Shown here: in pieces, positions 11,101 through 19,080 of the stretch
Numbering within the stretch: position 1 is the first letter of the stretch
Layout: every line of letters starts with the position of its first letter
Assembly: GCA_009602725.1 (NCBI GenBank)
Contig: WELB01000041.1
Location: 677,973 to 697,052 of the forward strand
DNA length: 19,080 bases
Direction: 5' to 3'
DNA from: Spirogloea muscicola
Lineage: Eukaryota; Streptophyta; Zygnematophyceae; Spirogloeales; Spirogloeaceae
The notes under the pieces: model-generated
What the model was told of the DNA's origin: nothing
The model's database searches: none
Seen by the model: only the letters and a program-made list of their open reading frames with translations
Translations under genes and position numbers: made by a program

Positions 11101-14100
11101 GCAGGAGCCAAATCTAGCTATAAACGTAGAGCAGTGGCTGACTTGAGGAGGAGCATTAGTAAGAGGCAGCAGGGACTAGATAAGCTGACATTGTGAAGAA
11201 AGTTGCACAAGTTGAGGCCTGAAGACTTTGATGATTGAGAGGGCGATGATTGAGAGGGCTAATAAAAAGCTTACATCATAGGTTGAGTTTTCTGATTCAG
11301 CCAATCCTTGTTGTAAGACCTCCACTAGCAGGGGCCAGACAAGGTTGGCTGTGCTCGATTGTAGCTCTCTCCAGCACCCACTAACAACTGCCTCTCTCCT
11401 GTCTCCCTTCGTAGCAGGATGTGACTTATGAATGCCTGAGAGGAACTTCAAGTCTTTGAGAAAGCCTCCTGGTGCAGCCACTTCCTGCGGACCTTTACCA
11501 TCTGGAAGGGGTGCTGGGGAGTCTTCAACATCACGAAGCAACGTTCCAGCATAGAAGAGGATATTTCGAGCAAGCTGAGTGATGAGATGCAAAGGCTGAT
11601 CCAGGACCTGTCGCATGTACCATATAATGAAGTTCTCAAGCCACAAAGAAGGACAATTAGGTTTCTGCAGACTGCCAGCCCATTTGCACGCCAGGGAAGC
11701 TATAAACAATTGCCTCATCTGCAAGTGCTCCTATCTATAGCTAGACTGATGAGCTTTAGATTGACAATGGCTGAAGCATTCCATTGCATGCCTCAAAGAA
11801 TAGCTTCAGAAAGATGAGCACGACGCGCATGATGCATGACAGGGGGAAGACTCTGTTAAGTACCATTGTTACGGCCTTGCTTAGACCAGCAGTGAGCGCT
11901 GCTGCCTCTGGCCGTGTTCCATAGAGCACACGAAGTCCCTTGTACATGCTGTCCTCACACTTGCCGAAATGCTTTAACATCTCCCGACCAAGCTCCCGAT
12001 GGGCCTAGTGAAGCAGGATAAGAGGAGGCAGTAACCATCAATTATATACTTCACAAGCATACACTTGCTTGTGGTGATGATCACCACTAGATACAGAGAA
12101 GACTAAGACCATCCCACACAGAGTATAGTGCTTCACGTCGGCTTGTCTTCATCTTGTCAACTTCGTCAGATTGAGGGCGTCCCAATAGTGCGAGAAGGGT
12201 TATTTTCTAGCATCTCCTTGAGGAGCCAGCAGAACAACGGCAGAATGTCTAGTGAATGAAGAGTGCTGGTGCTTGGAAGCTGTACTCCACTGGTGCCAGC
12301 GTTTAGTGGAAATGCATGGCATGGAGGACGACAGAGGATTGGAAATTACTGCATCTGGCTGGAGTAGCAGCAGGAAGATGGTCTCGCCAAGCCTGCTATC
12401 AAAGGTCCATGCCACGTACGTCCTGCTGGCCTTCAGACCAGCCAGAAGCGGTAGTGAACACCTGCAAGTCAGTAATGTGTAGTCAGTGCCTGTGCAACAG
12501 CCAAGTGTACTCCCTCAACTCCAACATGATGTTGAACAATTTGCCATAAGTCAGTCAACCATCAACTAATACTTCACATCCCCATCTCTAATGACAGCAA
12601 GATGACAGAATATATCCGAAGATCTCTAGGTGAATAAGTGCAAGCCAGCCTTGTCCGGACCTTGACAAGACGAGGCCCAGCAACCACGTCAAGTGGATTG
12701 AAGCGAGGACAGAGTTTACACTCGTCACACCATCATTGCCGCTCTTCGCTGTGGCCCATGACATCGCTGAGGACTCTGCCTTCATCTTTGTCGGATCATC
12801 AATGATCCCATTGAGCTGCCCATGTGATTGGCCACTAGGGCTCGTCAGCCTTGGCAGTGCCATGCTCGCCAGCAAGAGATACCCGGCGGCAATGAAAGCC
12901 TGCTGCACGACTTCCTGGGGATAATGCAGCAGCTGCTTGCCGTCCTCAAGAAGCTCTGTCCAGAGAAGGGGGACGATGTGCCATCCAGTGGCTTCCTCTG
13001 CACTCAGCTCGCCGAGCCTGACCAGGCCATCCTCTGCTGCTGCATCCAGGTTCAAGAAGCTGGTGCTGGACGAAGGCGGCAGAGATAGGGCCAGGAGAGC
13101 TGCGGAGTCTGCTGCGAGGATGGCGATCGCGAGATCAGATGCTGCCTTCCGGAGGGCTGGATACAGAGATTGATCCTTAAGCGTGCTTGTGAGAAGAGGA
13201 CCCCTGTATGTACAAGTATGACTTGAGTTGAGTAAGGATCAATATTCATAACAGTAACAACAACACACAACACACAACAACACAATTCATATTCACCATC
13301 TGCAAACGTCTTCTAAGGCATGTTCCTGAGGAGCAGATATGAGCAGCAGTCTCAATTAGCACAAGCAGCAAGCTTTGAGTTGCCTCAAGCAAAACAGTGG
13401 GTGCTGCTGTTGCCAAATAAAGATTGCTTCCCAACTTGCAGCATTGAGCCTGCAGCATCCTGTGGTAATATGCTAGCGAAAGTGTAGGACTGCTCTCACC
13501 ACATGTGGGCGCAGTCCACTGGAGGCGATGGAGTTGCCAGCAAGTAGCCTCGCCGTACCAACGCAAAGGCGATCTGGAACGAGCACCAACAGAGCCAATA
13601 TCGCTGTTATATAGCTGATATGTGGACAAGTAAAGATAACCATTAGTTCCACGTTGCAAATGGCTCCATACATTTGCCACTGTAAGAGGAGGAGCTTGAG
13701 CTGGAGAATCTGGCAGGAGCCAAGCAGCACTACCTGCCGGCCCTTCTTAGTCTGCATGGCCCGGAAGTTCTTGCTTGCGGGGACCTGCTGCAGTAAGAAA
13801 TAGAGCACCCGTCTCCTCTCGCTCTGATACTCTTGATCTTGCAGTGCCTCCAGCGACTGCAAGGCATGTACTCATTCCAGCAAGTCAAACTTGCCCTAGT
13901 CAATTTATCAGCACTGAAATTATTTTCACGGTGTAAAAGTAGGATGATAGTGTGTCATTGTGAAAGTGGCAGGCAGCCACTGCTGGAGCTTTGCAACGCA
14001 TCACAGCACATCTGCGTGGCCTCAGAAGAGCTGCCGAGACTGCTTGACATGTTGGAGATTAAAGTCTGCATGCTAGTGCCTCAAAATAAGCAGAAGCCAA

Positions 14101-16957
14101 TGGTAACATGCTCTTAAGCATGTTCTGTGCCAACACTTAGCTCCACACCTGGAGGAAAGGCTGGAAGACGTCAAAGAGGGCAGTATGGGTGCGCTCGTCC
14201 GTAACATGGAAGCACTGGCTCAGCATCGTGTTGCGGACCACGCCTGCCGAGAACGTGGTGTGCATCCACAGCTTGTAACCTGTCATAGGTCAACATTGAC
14301 CTCAAACAAGCGTTTCAAGCATTGGCCAAAGGCAACACAACTGTAATAGACGCACATGAGCTGGAGGCCATGACATGCAATCAGTGACCGAGCCAAAAAA
14401 ATATATGCTCTCCAATTTAGAATAACACTCTAAACTTTGTGATTGAGTAGCTGGTTTGAGGTCAGACCTAAGATCTCTAGCAGCAGCTTGAGGCAGCGGA
14501 GTGCGATCCAGAAGACGGCTGTGGTCTCGCTCACGTGGTTGATGACAATGCTCACAAGAGCAGGGTGCGCTCTGACCAAGCCCATCTCCACAGCCGCCGG
14601 CTCCATAAGTGCCATCCTGGACGAGCAATCAAGAGAGAACTAACAACTTAGACTGTAGGCCTAGTTGTCCAGATCAAAGTCTTCATGGGATGCGATTGAT
14701 TCTGTGCACTCCATTAATCAGGTGCAATTTGATAGCTTGACAGCAGTATCAGCAGCTGCAACCTTACAGGTGCTGCAACCCCAGCCAGAGCACTTCTTTT
14801 GTTGGCGGCTCTCTGGTCTTCCTGAGAGAAGCCCCTGGCTTCAGGTTTATCACAGTGTGTAATGTCTCAGCTCCAAACAGATTAAACTCCAATTGATGGC
14901 TGAACTGTCGAATTAAACTCTCCAGTGGCTTGAGGCTATCACCATTCCTAGAAGCACCAGGCACCAAATACTCAATCGGATAGCAGGTACAGTGATGCTA
15001 TTGCCACACCAACTGCAATTAGCAATCAGTTATCCAATTGTACGTCGAGATACAAGAGCATGACCATCCAACTGTACCTCATCTTCTCGTCACGCATACA
15101 GTTGTTCACGTAGATATGACTGCATGGCCAGAAGATATATGATTCCTTGTGAAGTATGTGTTGACCTTACTTGAATTTGCCAATGCCGTTAGCCAGAGTG
15201 TGTGCAGCTCTGCGCACACCAGCGTCCGGGTGGACTAGCAGCCAGTACAGCCCTAACCAGCAGAATAGCAGACATGAACACTCAGAAGGCTGTGGCATCG
15301 AGACAGTAAGCAGTAATTGTATGTGAACAGACAAGGACGCATGCTGCTACAAAATGTCCAAAATTTATTACTTGCGCATGGGCATGAGCATATTTGTTGA
15401 GCTTGTGTGTCTCATACCACCACAGAGCTTGCTGTTTGCTGTGAGCATCAAGCTAGCATGTTCTTCACCCTTCTTTGTAGCATGTACATGCGCTCAGGGT
15501 GCAACGAAAATATTTCTGAAGCAGAAGTTTTTTGCATGCCATGAAGGCCACTCACCGGGTAGCTCTGCCTGGGCTCAAACTTCAGGTCGTGCTTGTCTAC
15601 CAGGTACTTCAGGAGGGGCCCGAAGCTCTCAAAGACCTCGGCATCATCTAGCAGCGCAGGATATATGAGGACCTGCATTTGTGATGATCTGGAACATTCA
15701 GGGCAGCCGAATCTGGGCTCCATAAGCGGACAGATGAAACGACTTCACAGGAGCCCGTGCTCGATCCAATAGACTATATAAGCTACACGAAAGGCTGAGC
15801 AACTCCAGCGTGGTCTTGATTAGCAAGCCCAGACCTGACAGTATTTTGCCGTTATATCTAAAGCAAAGACATGAAAATCAGGGTTTGGGGGTTGGATCCA
15901 TGGAACCTTGTCCAGAGAGGGCGGCCAAGACCCACCTCAAACATGAGGCAGATGTTGCTGGCGCCGTCGTGCACGGGATCATACTGCTTGGCGACGACCT
16001 TCGCCAGCAAGGACTGGCAGCGCTCGCTCACCCGCTCTGCATCCAGCCGCCGCAGGACGTCCAGCAGCGGCGCAACCACCTCGTCCTCGAACTCCTGGGC
16101 ATAGTACGCCTGGCCTCGATGGTACGCGGCGATGCAGCGCGTGCAGGCCGAGAGGTCGGCCTTGACGCGCCGCCACAGCTGGACGAGGTCTGACTCCGGG
16201 GCGGCGCTCTCAGCCGTCGTCGCATGGCTGTCGTAGTGGTAGAAGGGCTCCAGGAGCGGCAGCATGAGCTCCTGGTGCTGGCACCATGCATGGCGGCCAC
16301 CGGGCAGCTCTTGCACGAACTCAAAGGCCTCATGGAACCTGCGAAGCTCGTAGTAGACAGCTCAGTCTCAGGGCAAAGAGTCCGGCTCAGACATTGGCAG
16401 CAGCTTGCTTTCCAACGAAAGCTCACCATCTGATGCACTCGACCTGATACTAAGATATGCTCAGTGTAAGGGTTTAGGTTTTAGGGTTTGGTTTAATCAT
16501 AACCCAGACCCCGAAGTCAAGCTAGAGGGCAAAGTCTGGACCCGAGAGCGGCAAGAAACCGCCACACTATCGGCCACTGCTGTCAATAAGGATGAGCGAC
16601 TGTGGCGAAATCAGGTGACGGCGTGGAACTTCCAATACAGCCGTTACAGCGAATGCCATCTCACGCAGGCAGCCATTGCCGCAGTCCCTGGCGTTGGGGC
16701 CGAGATGTGAACCAGCGAGCCCCGGATTGTGAAAACCGCACCGCCGCCTCCTGGGGCGCCATTGGCAACGTCCAGCCAGCTATCGTGCACGAAGTGCACT
16801 GAAATCCTAACCCTAAAACCTCAACCCTAAACCCCAAACCCTAAATCGGCGATGGAGCAGCGGCTCACCACTGCTCCTTGAGCCGCGTGTGCTCCTCAGG
16901 CTCGGCGGCGTCCTCCGCGGCCTCCAGGGCGCGCCAGCGCTCCACCAGGCCCTCCAT
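4171..16957 (-). CDS. SEN1: Sen1/senataxin-type superfamily 1B helicase, 24-exon model
   Basis: Nuclear RNA/DNA helicase family that unwinds R-loops and promotes RNA polymerase II termination and RNA processing. Exons, 5' to 3': 16957-16869, 16338-15936, 15672-15556, 15280-15171, 15119-15065, 14997-14768, 14616-14468, 14279-14149, 13856-13734, 13573-13500, 13203-12661, 12461-12350, 12004-11766, 11671-11275, 10925-10685, 10471-9686, 9448-9192, 8831-8544, 8307-7884, 7572-6665, 6453-6391, 6206-6081, 5923-5685, 5491-4171 (TAG). The sum is 7,425 nt, 2,474 residues. Helicase motifs: GPPGTGKT (residues 1587-1594), DEAAQ (1888-1892), VGDPKQLP (1914-1921), YRMHPE (from 1956), VDGFQGRE (2079-2086) and RRMNVALTRAR (about 2117-2127). 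Start: ATG at 16957 has G at +4 and follows an in-frame stop; it opens MEGLVERW, and the spliced KEQWFHEAF matches plant Sen1 N-termini. Weak junctions are exons 3/4, 4/5/6, 11/12 and 13/14. SETX/Sen1 fits better than UPF1 or IGHMBP2 because of the N-terminal region. Confidence 0.9.
6454..6664 (-). other. Helicase intron 20 with CATGT microsatellite
   Basis: A 211-nt intron immediately after DEAAQ (donor GTGGAT). It contains a degenerate run of CATGT pentamers at about 6566-6596. It is phase 0 and is followed by the 63-nt exon 21 encoding ALEPATLIPLQLL and eight more residues. Confidence 0.85.
7573..7883 (-). other. Helicase intron 19, splitting the Walker A motif
   Basis: A 311-nt phase-1 intron (donor GTGAGG, acceptor TTACAG) interrupts the Gly codon between GPP and TGKT. 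The spliced reading is GPPGTGKT with exact phase on both sides, one of the firmest junctions in the gene. It contains a 7-bp unit (ATGCAAC) repeated three times at 7791-7811. Confidence 0.93.
9546..9608. repeat. TAGTAG-type simple repeat in helicase intron 16
   Basis: Interspersed AGTAGT, AGTAAT and CATAGTAGT units within intron 16 (9449-9685), strongly AT-rich compared with the flanking exons. On the gene strand it reads as ACTACTATG-like repeats. Confidence 0.75.
9686..10471 (-). other. Variable linker exon of the helicase with SUMO-interaction-like motif
   Basis: Exon 16 (262 codons) links the helical N-terminal region to the helicase core. After about 40 residues continuing the helical part it becomes polar and low in complexity: acidic stretches such as METEDEQDDVE, basic stretches, and many Ala, Arg and Pro. 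I see no folded domain. Codons at 10266-10286 encode VIDLTEE, a hydrophobic core followed by acidic residues that fits the SUMO-interacting motif consensus. The acceptor TGCTGCAG fits well. The donor (GCG before GTATCG) is inferred from phase, and another acceptor for exon 17 six bases upstream would add two residues. Confidence 0.7.
11230..11259. repeat. Perfect 15-bp tandem duplication in helicase intron 14
   Basis: Two adjacent identical 15-bp copies (GATGATTGAGAGGGC, 11230-11244 and 11245-11259), 15 bp inside the 5' splice site at 11274. On the gene strand they are pyrimidine-rich and read through in frame as LSIIALSIIK. The donor GTAAGC and the phase-0 join to LIFGRVL argue that they are intronic. 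Confidence 0.9.
13254..13284. repeat. CAACA/CACA-rich microsatellite in helicase intron 10
   Basis: An imperfect run of CAA, CACA and CAACA units inside intron 10 (13204-13499). On the gene strand it is a GT/TTG-rich tract about 45 nt before the exon 11 acceptor. It is ordinary simple sequence. Confidence 0.85.
16469..16495 (+). repeat. Telomere-like TTTAGGG motif, left arm, in helicase intron 1
   Basis: Degenerate plant-type telomeric sequence on the plus strand (GGGTTTA, then TTTTAGGGTTTGG). It lies in intron 1 (16339-16868) and faces the CCCTAAA cluster at 16806-16845 in inverted orientation, about 310 bp away. Confidence 0.85.
16806..16845 (-). repeat. Telomere-like CCCTAAA cluster, right arm, next to helicase exon 1
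   Basis: Three CCCTAAA units plus one CCCCAAA variant in 40 bp on the plus strand, so the G-rich strand is the gene strand. It ends 23 bp from the exon 1 splice donor. It contains AAACCCTAA (16836-16844), the plant telo-box core, which in land plants occurs in promoters and first introns of growth-related genes. It could be a regulatory telo-box, a relic interstitial telomere, or both. Confidence 0.85.
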
Positions 16958-16983
16958 CGCCGGCGAGGCGCCGCAGCCCCGGC

Positions 16984-17075
16984 GCCGGCAGCAGAGGCGG
17001 CAGCGGCGGCTCCAGGGTGGTAGCGGAGCCTCTGAGCCTCAGCACGCCGCCGCTGCATCTGCCGCCTCTGCCGGC
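16984..17075. repeat. GC-rich inverted repeat just upstream of the helicase start codon
   Basis: Arms at 16984-17010 and 17046-17075, built of GCCGGCAG, AGGCGGCAG and CGGCGGC blocks. They are complementary over nearly their whole length apart from a 3-bp offset, with a 35-nt loop (17011-17045). The element lies 27-118 nt upstream of the ATG at 16957 on the gene strand, so it would fall in the 5' untranslated region or core promoter. Confidence 0.8.
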
Positions 17076-17560
17076 AGTGACGGCAGTGCTGCGCCGTCGC
17101 TGGCTTTGCTTGCTGTGTTCCCGCCGCAGCCGCGGCTTGCAGCCCAAGCAGAGGCGCTCAGGCCACTGTGCCACAGCTGGCGCCACTGCTTCTACGACTT
17201 GCTGCCATTACCTCTGTCTAAGCTGGCGAATTACAGCCATCGCCCTCTACTGGAAAGAGTCTTTCTTCTATCGAGCAGCTTGACCTGGCTTTCTAGTGAC
17301 AGCTATCATCATGCATTCCTCTTGACTTCTCGAAAGACTTCCTGTGGCTATGACTACGTGCAAAGACTTGATAGCGCAGCGTGACAAGCAAGCCGCCTAG
17401 GCAATGCAGCGGCATAACAACATTGGCATCCAGAGCTGGCAAAGTCTGTATAAGGGGCTTCCGTTGTACAGACGAAGAAGTTTATTATAAACGGCCCTGC
17501 ATCTTTATACACAGGTGATATTTATGATCCATCTGGCTATATACCAGCTATTGAGTTCAA

Positions 17561-17620
17561 TCTAGCTAGCTACCTACATCTGCAGTATCTTCTAGCTAGC
17601 TACCTACATCTGCAGTATCT
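17561..17620. repeat. Perfect 30-bp tandem duplication
   Basis: Two identical adjacent copies, 17561-17590 and 17591-17620, each beginning TCTAGCTAGC and ending TGCAGTATCT. No mismatches, so the duplication is recent or was maintained. It lies in intergenic DNA. Confidence 0.95.
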
Positions 17621-17889
17621 TAAGGCAGTGACATTAAGCCACCTCACAATGAAAAGGAAAACGGGTAGTAGTGTCTATCTAAAGAGGTGGCTACATGACT
17701 GGATGTGTGATGCAGCTCTGGCCGGCTGTCAGAGTCTACACAAGCGCCAGATGAGCCCAATGAGTGCAAGGAGCGCACTCTGAATAATAGCTGTACAGAG
17801 GCTCTCTATGGCCTTCGCATGGCCTTGGCAATGCGGTTGCCTCATGCCATTCTGATAAGAGGGACCTAAGGAACATATCTGTGAAGCTT

Positions 17890-17952
17890 TCACATACTTC
17901 TAATATGAATATGTTCACTTGTACTCCTCACATACTTCTAATATGAACATGT
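17890..17952. repeat. 25-bp direct repeat, two copies
   Basis: Copies at 17890-17914 and 17928-17952 begin TCACATACTTC and differ at one base (GAATATGT versus GAACATGT), with 13 bp between them. They sit about 110-175 bp downstream of the CJD1 stop on its strand, so probably in its 3' untranslated region. Confidence 0.93.
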
Positions 17953-18064
17953 ATAGTTGGTACTGTGGTCTATAGCTGTATATACAGAGCAGATTGAGAC
18001 CAAGTCAAGCCCCAGCTTTTTGTGCCATGCTGCATTGCGGATCTGGTCCACATGAAGGAAGGCC

Positions 18065-19080
18065 TCAACGCAGGTACGTGGATGTCAGCCACAAGGAGAG
18101 GAGCGTGAACTCGGTTATCACAATGGCGGGGGAATCGATCCCAGAGATTGGAAAGAGTTCGACATGGAGCCAGGCTTCAGCAAGGCTCCCAAGGACGGCT
18201 CCGACCACCAGGCCGCCTGTGCTGATGCTGATCGTCTTTCCTGAAACGTGGCATCCAGCGATAGCGGCGCAGGGTAAGCTGTTCAACAGAGGAGCACAGA
18301 AGCTTCGTCCTCAGTTAAGCTGTTCAACAGACGAGCACAGAAGCTTCGTCCTCTGTTGTGACAGTCACCAGCCAGACACAGTATTGCCAACTGCAGAGAC
18401 GGGGCGTCGAGTTGCTCACCAAGCCTCAAGTTCTGCTTGCGGAGGTGGAAGACTGAAGCCCAGAAGCCTGCTGCGAGTTGGAGACTCGGCATGGCCGCGT
18501 TGTCGCTGCCGAAGCTGGCGGCCGGGTCGGGCCCGCTGGCCAAGGTCCAGGCCATCAGGGCCCCATACAGGGCTGCCTGCACCGCGATGTCGGCGGCCGA
18601 GGGGCTGCCGAGAGAGAGCGACGCGCGCCTGAGCGCGCCGGCCAGCCACGCGGGGGGGGCGGAGATGCCGCCGGGCCGCCGGTGCCGCACGTCGGCGAAG
18701 CGGACGGCGCTGTCCACGACCTTACCGGCGCGCCGCCGCGCCAGGCTCTGCATCAGGAGGACGTCGTACGCCGTCTCCAGCTGCACTCGCGGGGACGACA
18801 CTGACACTGTCATCGCCGCGCTCTCCGCAAGATCCGCAGCGCGAGCGCCAACTGGAGGGCCAATGCAGGCAGCCATTGAGGCGCTCCACACCTCCGTGAC
18901 GCGCTCGTGGTCGCTGGCGTGGCTGCGCTGGGACGCCCGCTTGGCCCTCAGGACCTCGTCGAAGGTGCAGCCCTCGTGGACGCCGAGCAGCTTGAGCGCG
19001 CTCTCCGGCGTCATCGCCGCACCGCGCGGAGCGTCCTCGCCCTTGGCGCGCGGCGCCGGCGGCCGCTGCGCCCGCCGCCG
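18065..19080 (-). CDS. CJD1: CJD1-like chloroplast J-like domain membrane protein, 5' end missing
   Basis: Exons, 5' to 3': 19080-18892, 18780-18420 and 18240-18065 (TGA), 241 visible residues with every phase closing. The frame opens before ALKLLGVHEG and continues across a junction to LETAYDVLLMQSLARRRAGKVV. It then has four hydrophobic segments (around IAVQAALYGALMAW, LQLAAGFWASVF, TGGLVVGAVLGSLAEAWL and ITEFTLLSLWLTSTYL) and ends STYLR. This is the pattern of plant CHLOROPLAST J-LIKE DOMAIN 1, a plastid membrane protein whose loss changes chloroplast lipid fatty acids. The J-like region lacks the HPD tripeptide of true DnaJ proteins, as expected. The Met at 19014 is probably internal: the frame stays open to the window edge through an Arg/Pro/Ala-rich stretch suggesting a transit peptide. 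CPP1/CDF1-type proteins are relatives and a less likely identity. Confidence 0.85.
18275..18356. repeat. 41-bp tandem duplication in CJD1 intron 2
   Basis: Two adjacent 41-bp copies, 18275-18315 and 18316-18356, each beginning TAAGCTGTTCAACAGA and differing at two positions. They lie within intron 2 (18241-18419), 34 bp before the last exon on the gene strand. The duplication does not touch the splice sites. Confidence 0.95.
18781..18891 (-). other. CJD1 intron of 111 nt, stop-free and 3n long
   Basis: The donor (GAG before GTGTGG) and acceptor (GTGCAG) bound a phase-0 segment of exactly 37 codons with no stop. Removal joins HERVTE to LETAYDVLLMQ and restores the family's continuous helix. 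Retention inserts a segment beginning VWSASMAACIG that has no counterpart in plant CJD1 as I know it. I therefore call it an intron, but a reading-frame-based annotation would miss it. Confidence 0.75.

Larger units (their letters stand above)
9192..16957 (-). other. Sen1-type helical N-terminal region (exons 1-17)
   Basis: Residues 1 to about 1352 have no enzyme motif. The predicted segments are leucine-rich and helical, like the SEN1_N-type region of large plant and yeast Sen1 proteins, which serves as a protein-interaction scaffold. Recognisable blocks in order: IYPALLDDAEVF (exon 3), YPIEYLVPGASRNG (exon 6), YKLWMHTTFSAGVVRNTM (exon 8), the join FLQ|SLEALQD (exons 8/9), VLYFLLQQVPASKNF (exon 9), VDCAHMWGP (exons 10/11), WTFDSRLGETI (exon 12), RPEAAALTAGLS (exon 13) and LPLAWKHV with WSWLESLLAWG (exon 15). 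These resemble my recollection of land-plant Sen1-like proteins and fix the exon order. Conservation is weaker around exons 4-5, late 11 and 13-14, and so are the splice calls there. Confidence 0.8.
16958..18064. other. Non-coding region upstream of the helicase and downstream of CJD1
   Basis: The region separates the helicase start from the CJD1 stop; both genes are on the minus strand. The first 250 bp next to the helicase are GC-rich and should hold its promoter and 5' leader. An in-frame TGA on the gene strand at about 17039-17041 shows that the helicase frame does not extend further upstream. From about 17400 to 18060 the sequence is AT-rich and holds short duplications. A minus-strand AATAAA (TTTATT at 17481-17486) is a weak candidate poly(A) signal for CJD1, about 580 nt after its stop. 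I see no conserved coding sequence on either strand. Confidence 0.7.

Noticed and set aside
16469-16845. A true telomere or chromosome end
   Set aside because: The motifs are short and degenerate, inverted relative to each other, and flanked by coding exons of the same gene on both sides.
16878-17384. 168-codon open frame on the plus strand upstream of the helicase
   Set aside because: It overlaps helicase exon 1 and the GC-rich inverted repeat. It is Ala/Ser/Gln/Arg low complexity followed by unrelated sequence, and there is no evidence of a divergent gene.
17994-18632. 212-codon open frame on the plus strand
   Set aside because: It crosses two CJD1 exons and the tandem-repeat intron on the opposite strand. 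CJD1 has clear homology and closed phases, so this frame is a shadow.
19012-19014. ATG at 19014 as the start of CJD1
   Set aside because: The frame stays open upstream to the window edge, and a plastid protein needs a transit peptide before the J-like domain, so this Met is more likely internal.
1-19080. tRNA or rRNA genes, CRISPR arrays, complete transposons, viral genes or a toxin system
   Set aside because: I saw no cloverleaf-like sequence, regular repeat-spacer array, transposase or reverse-transcriptase motif, long terminal repeats or viral hallmark. The two arms of the intron 1 telomere-like pair are not terminal inverted repeats of a recognisable element.

Overview
This is nuclear DNA of a photosynthetic eukaryote, most likely a green alga. 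Genes have many short GC-rich exons separated by 55-530 bp GT-AG introns. Two encoded proteins are plastid types of the green lineage (ferredoxin-nitrite reductase and a CJD1-like J-like membrane protein), and the only telomere-like motif present is the plant/algal TTTAGGG type. A trebouxiophyte such as a Coccomyxa relative is my guess; nothing in the window fixes the genus. There is no bacterial-style operon, phage, CRISPR array or recognisable transposon.

Layout. (1) 1-3486, plus strand: ferredoxin-dependent nitrite reductase in 8 visible exons, with the start codon and transit peptide beyond the left edge. (2) 3487-4170: the shared 3' region of two convergent genes. (3) 4171-16957, minus strand: one very large gene that I model with 24 exons and about 2,474 codons. 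It encodes a Sen1/senataxin-type superfamily 1B RNA/DNA helicase with a long helical N-terminal region, a SUMO-interaction-like linker, a complete helicase core and a basic disordered tail. (4) 16958-18064: non-coding upstream region of the helicase and 3' flank of the next gene, with a GC-rich inverted repeat and several short duplications. (5) 18065-19080, minus strand: the 3' part of a CJD1-like chloroplast membrane protein in 3 visible exons, cut by the right edge.

Exon boundaries were assigned by eye from splice signals, reading phase and family resemblance. In the nitrite reductase and CJD1 genes every phase closes. In the helicase most junctions are secure, but four are weak: exons 3/4, 4/5/6, 11/12 and 13/14. 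The three genes show no shared pathway. Nitrite reductase and CJD1 would act in the plastid, and the helicase in the nucleus on transcription termination and R-loops.

I found no convincing new biological system. The points most worth a second look are head-to-head telomere-like motifs inside the helicase's first intron, a strong inverted repeat just upstream of its start codon, a stop-free intron of 3n length in the CJD1 gene, a reading-frame conflict at one helicase junction, and a SUMO-interaction-like motif in the helicase linker.
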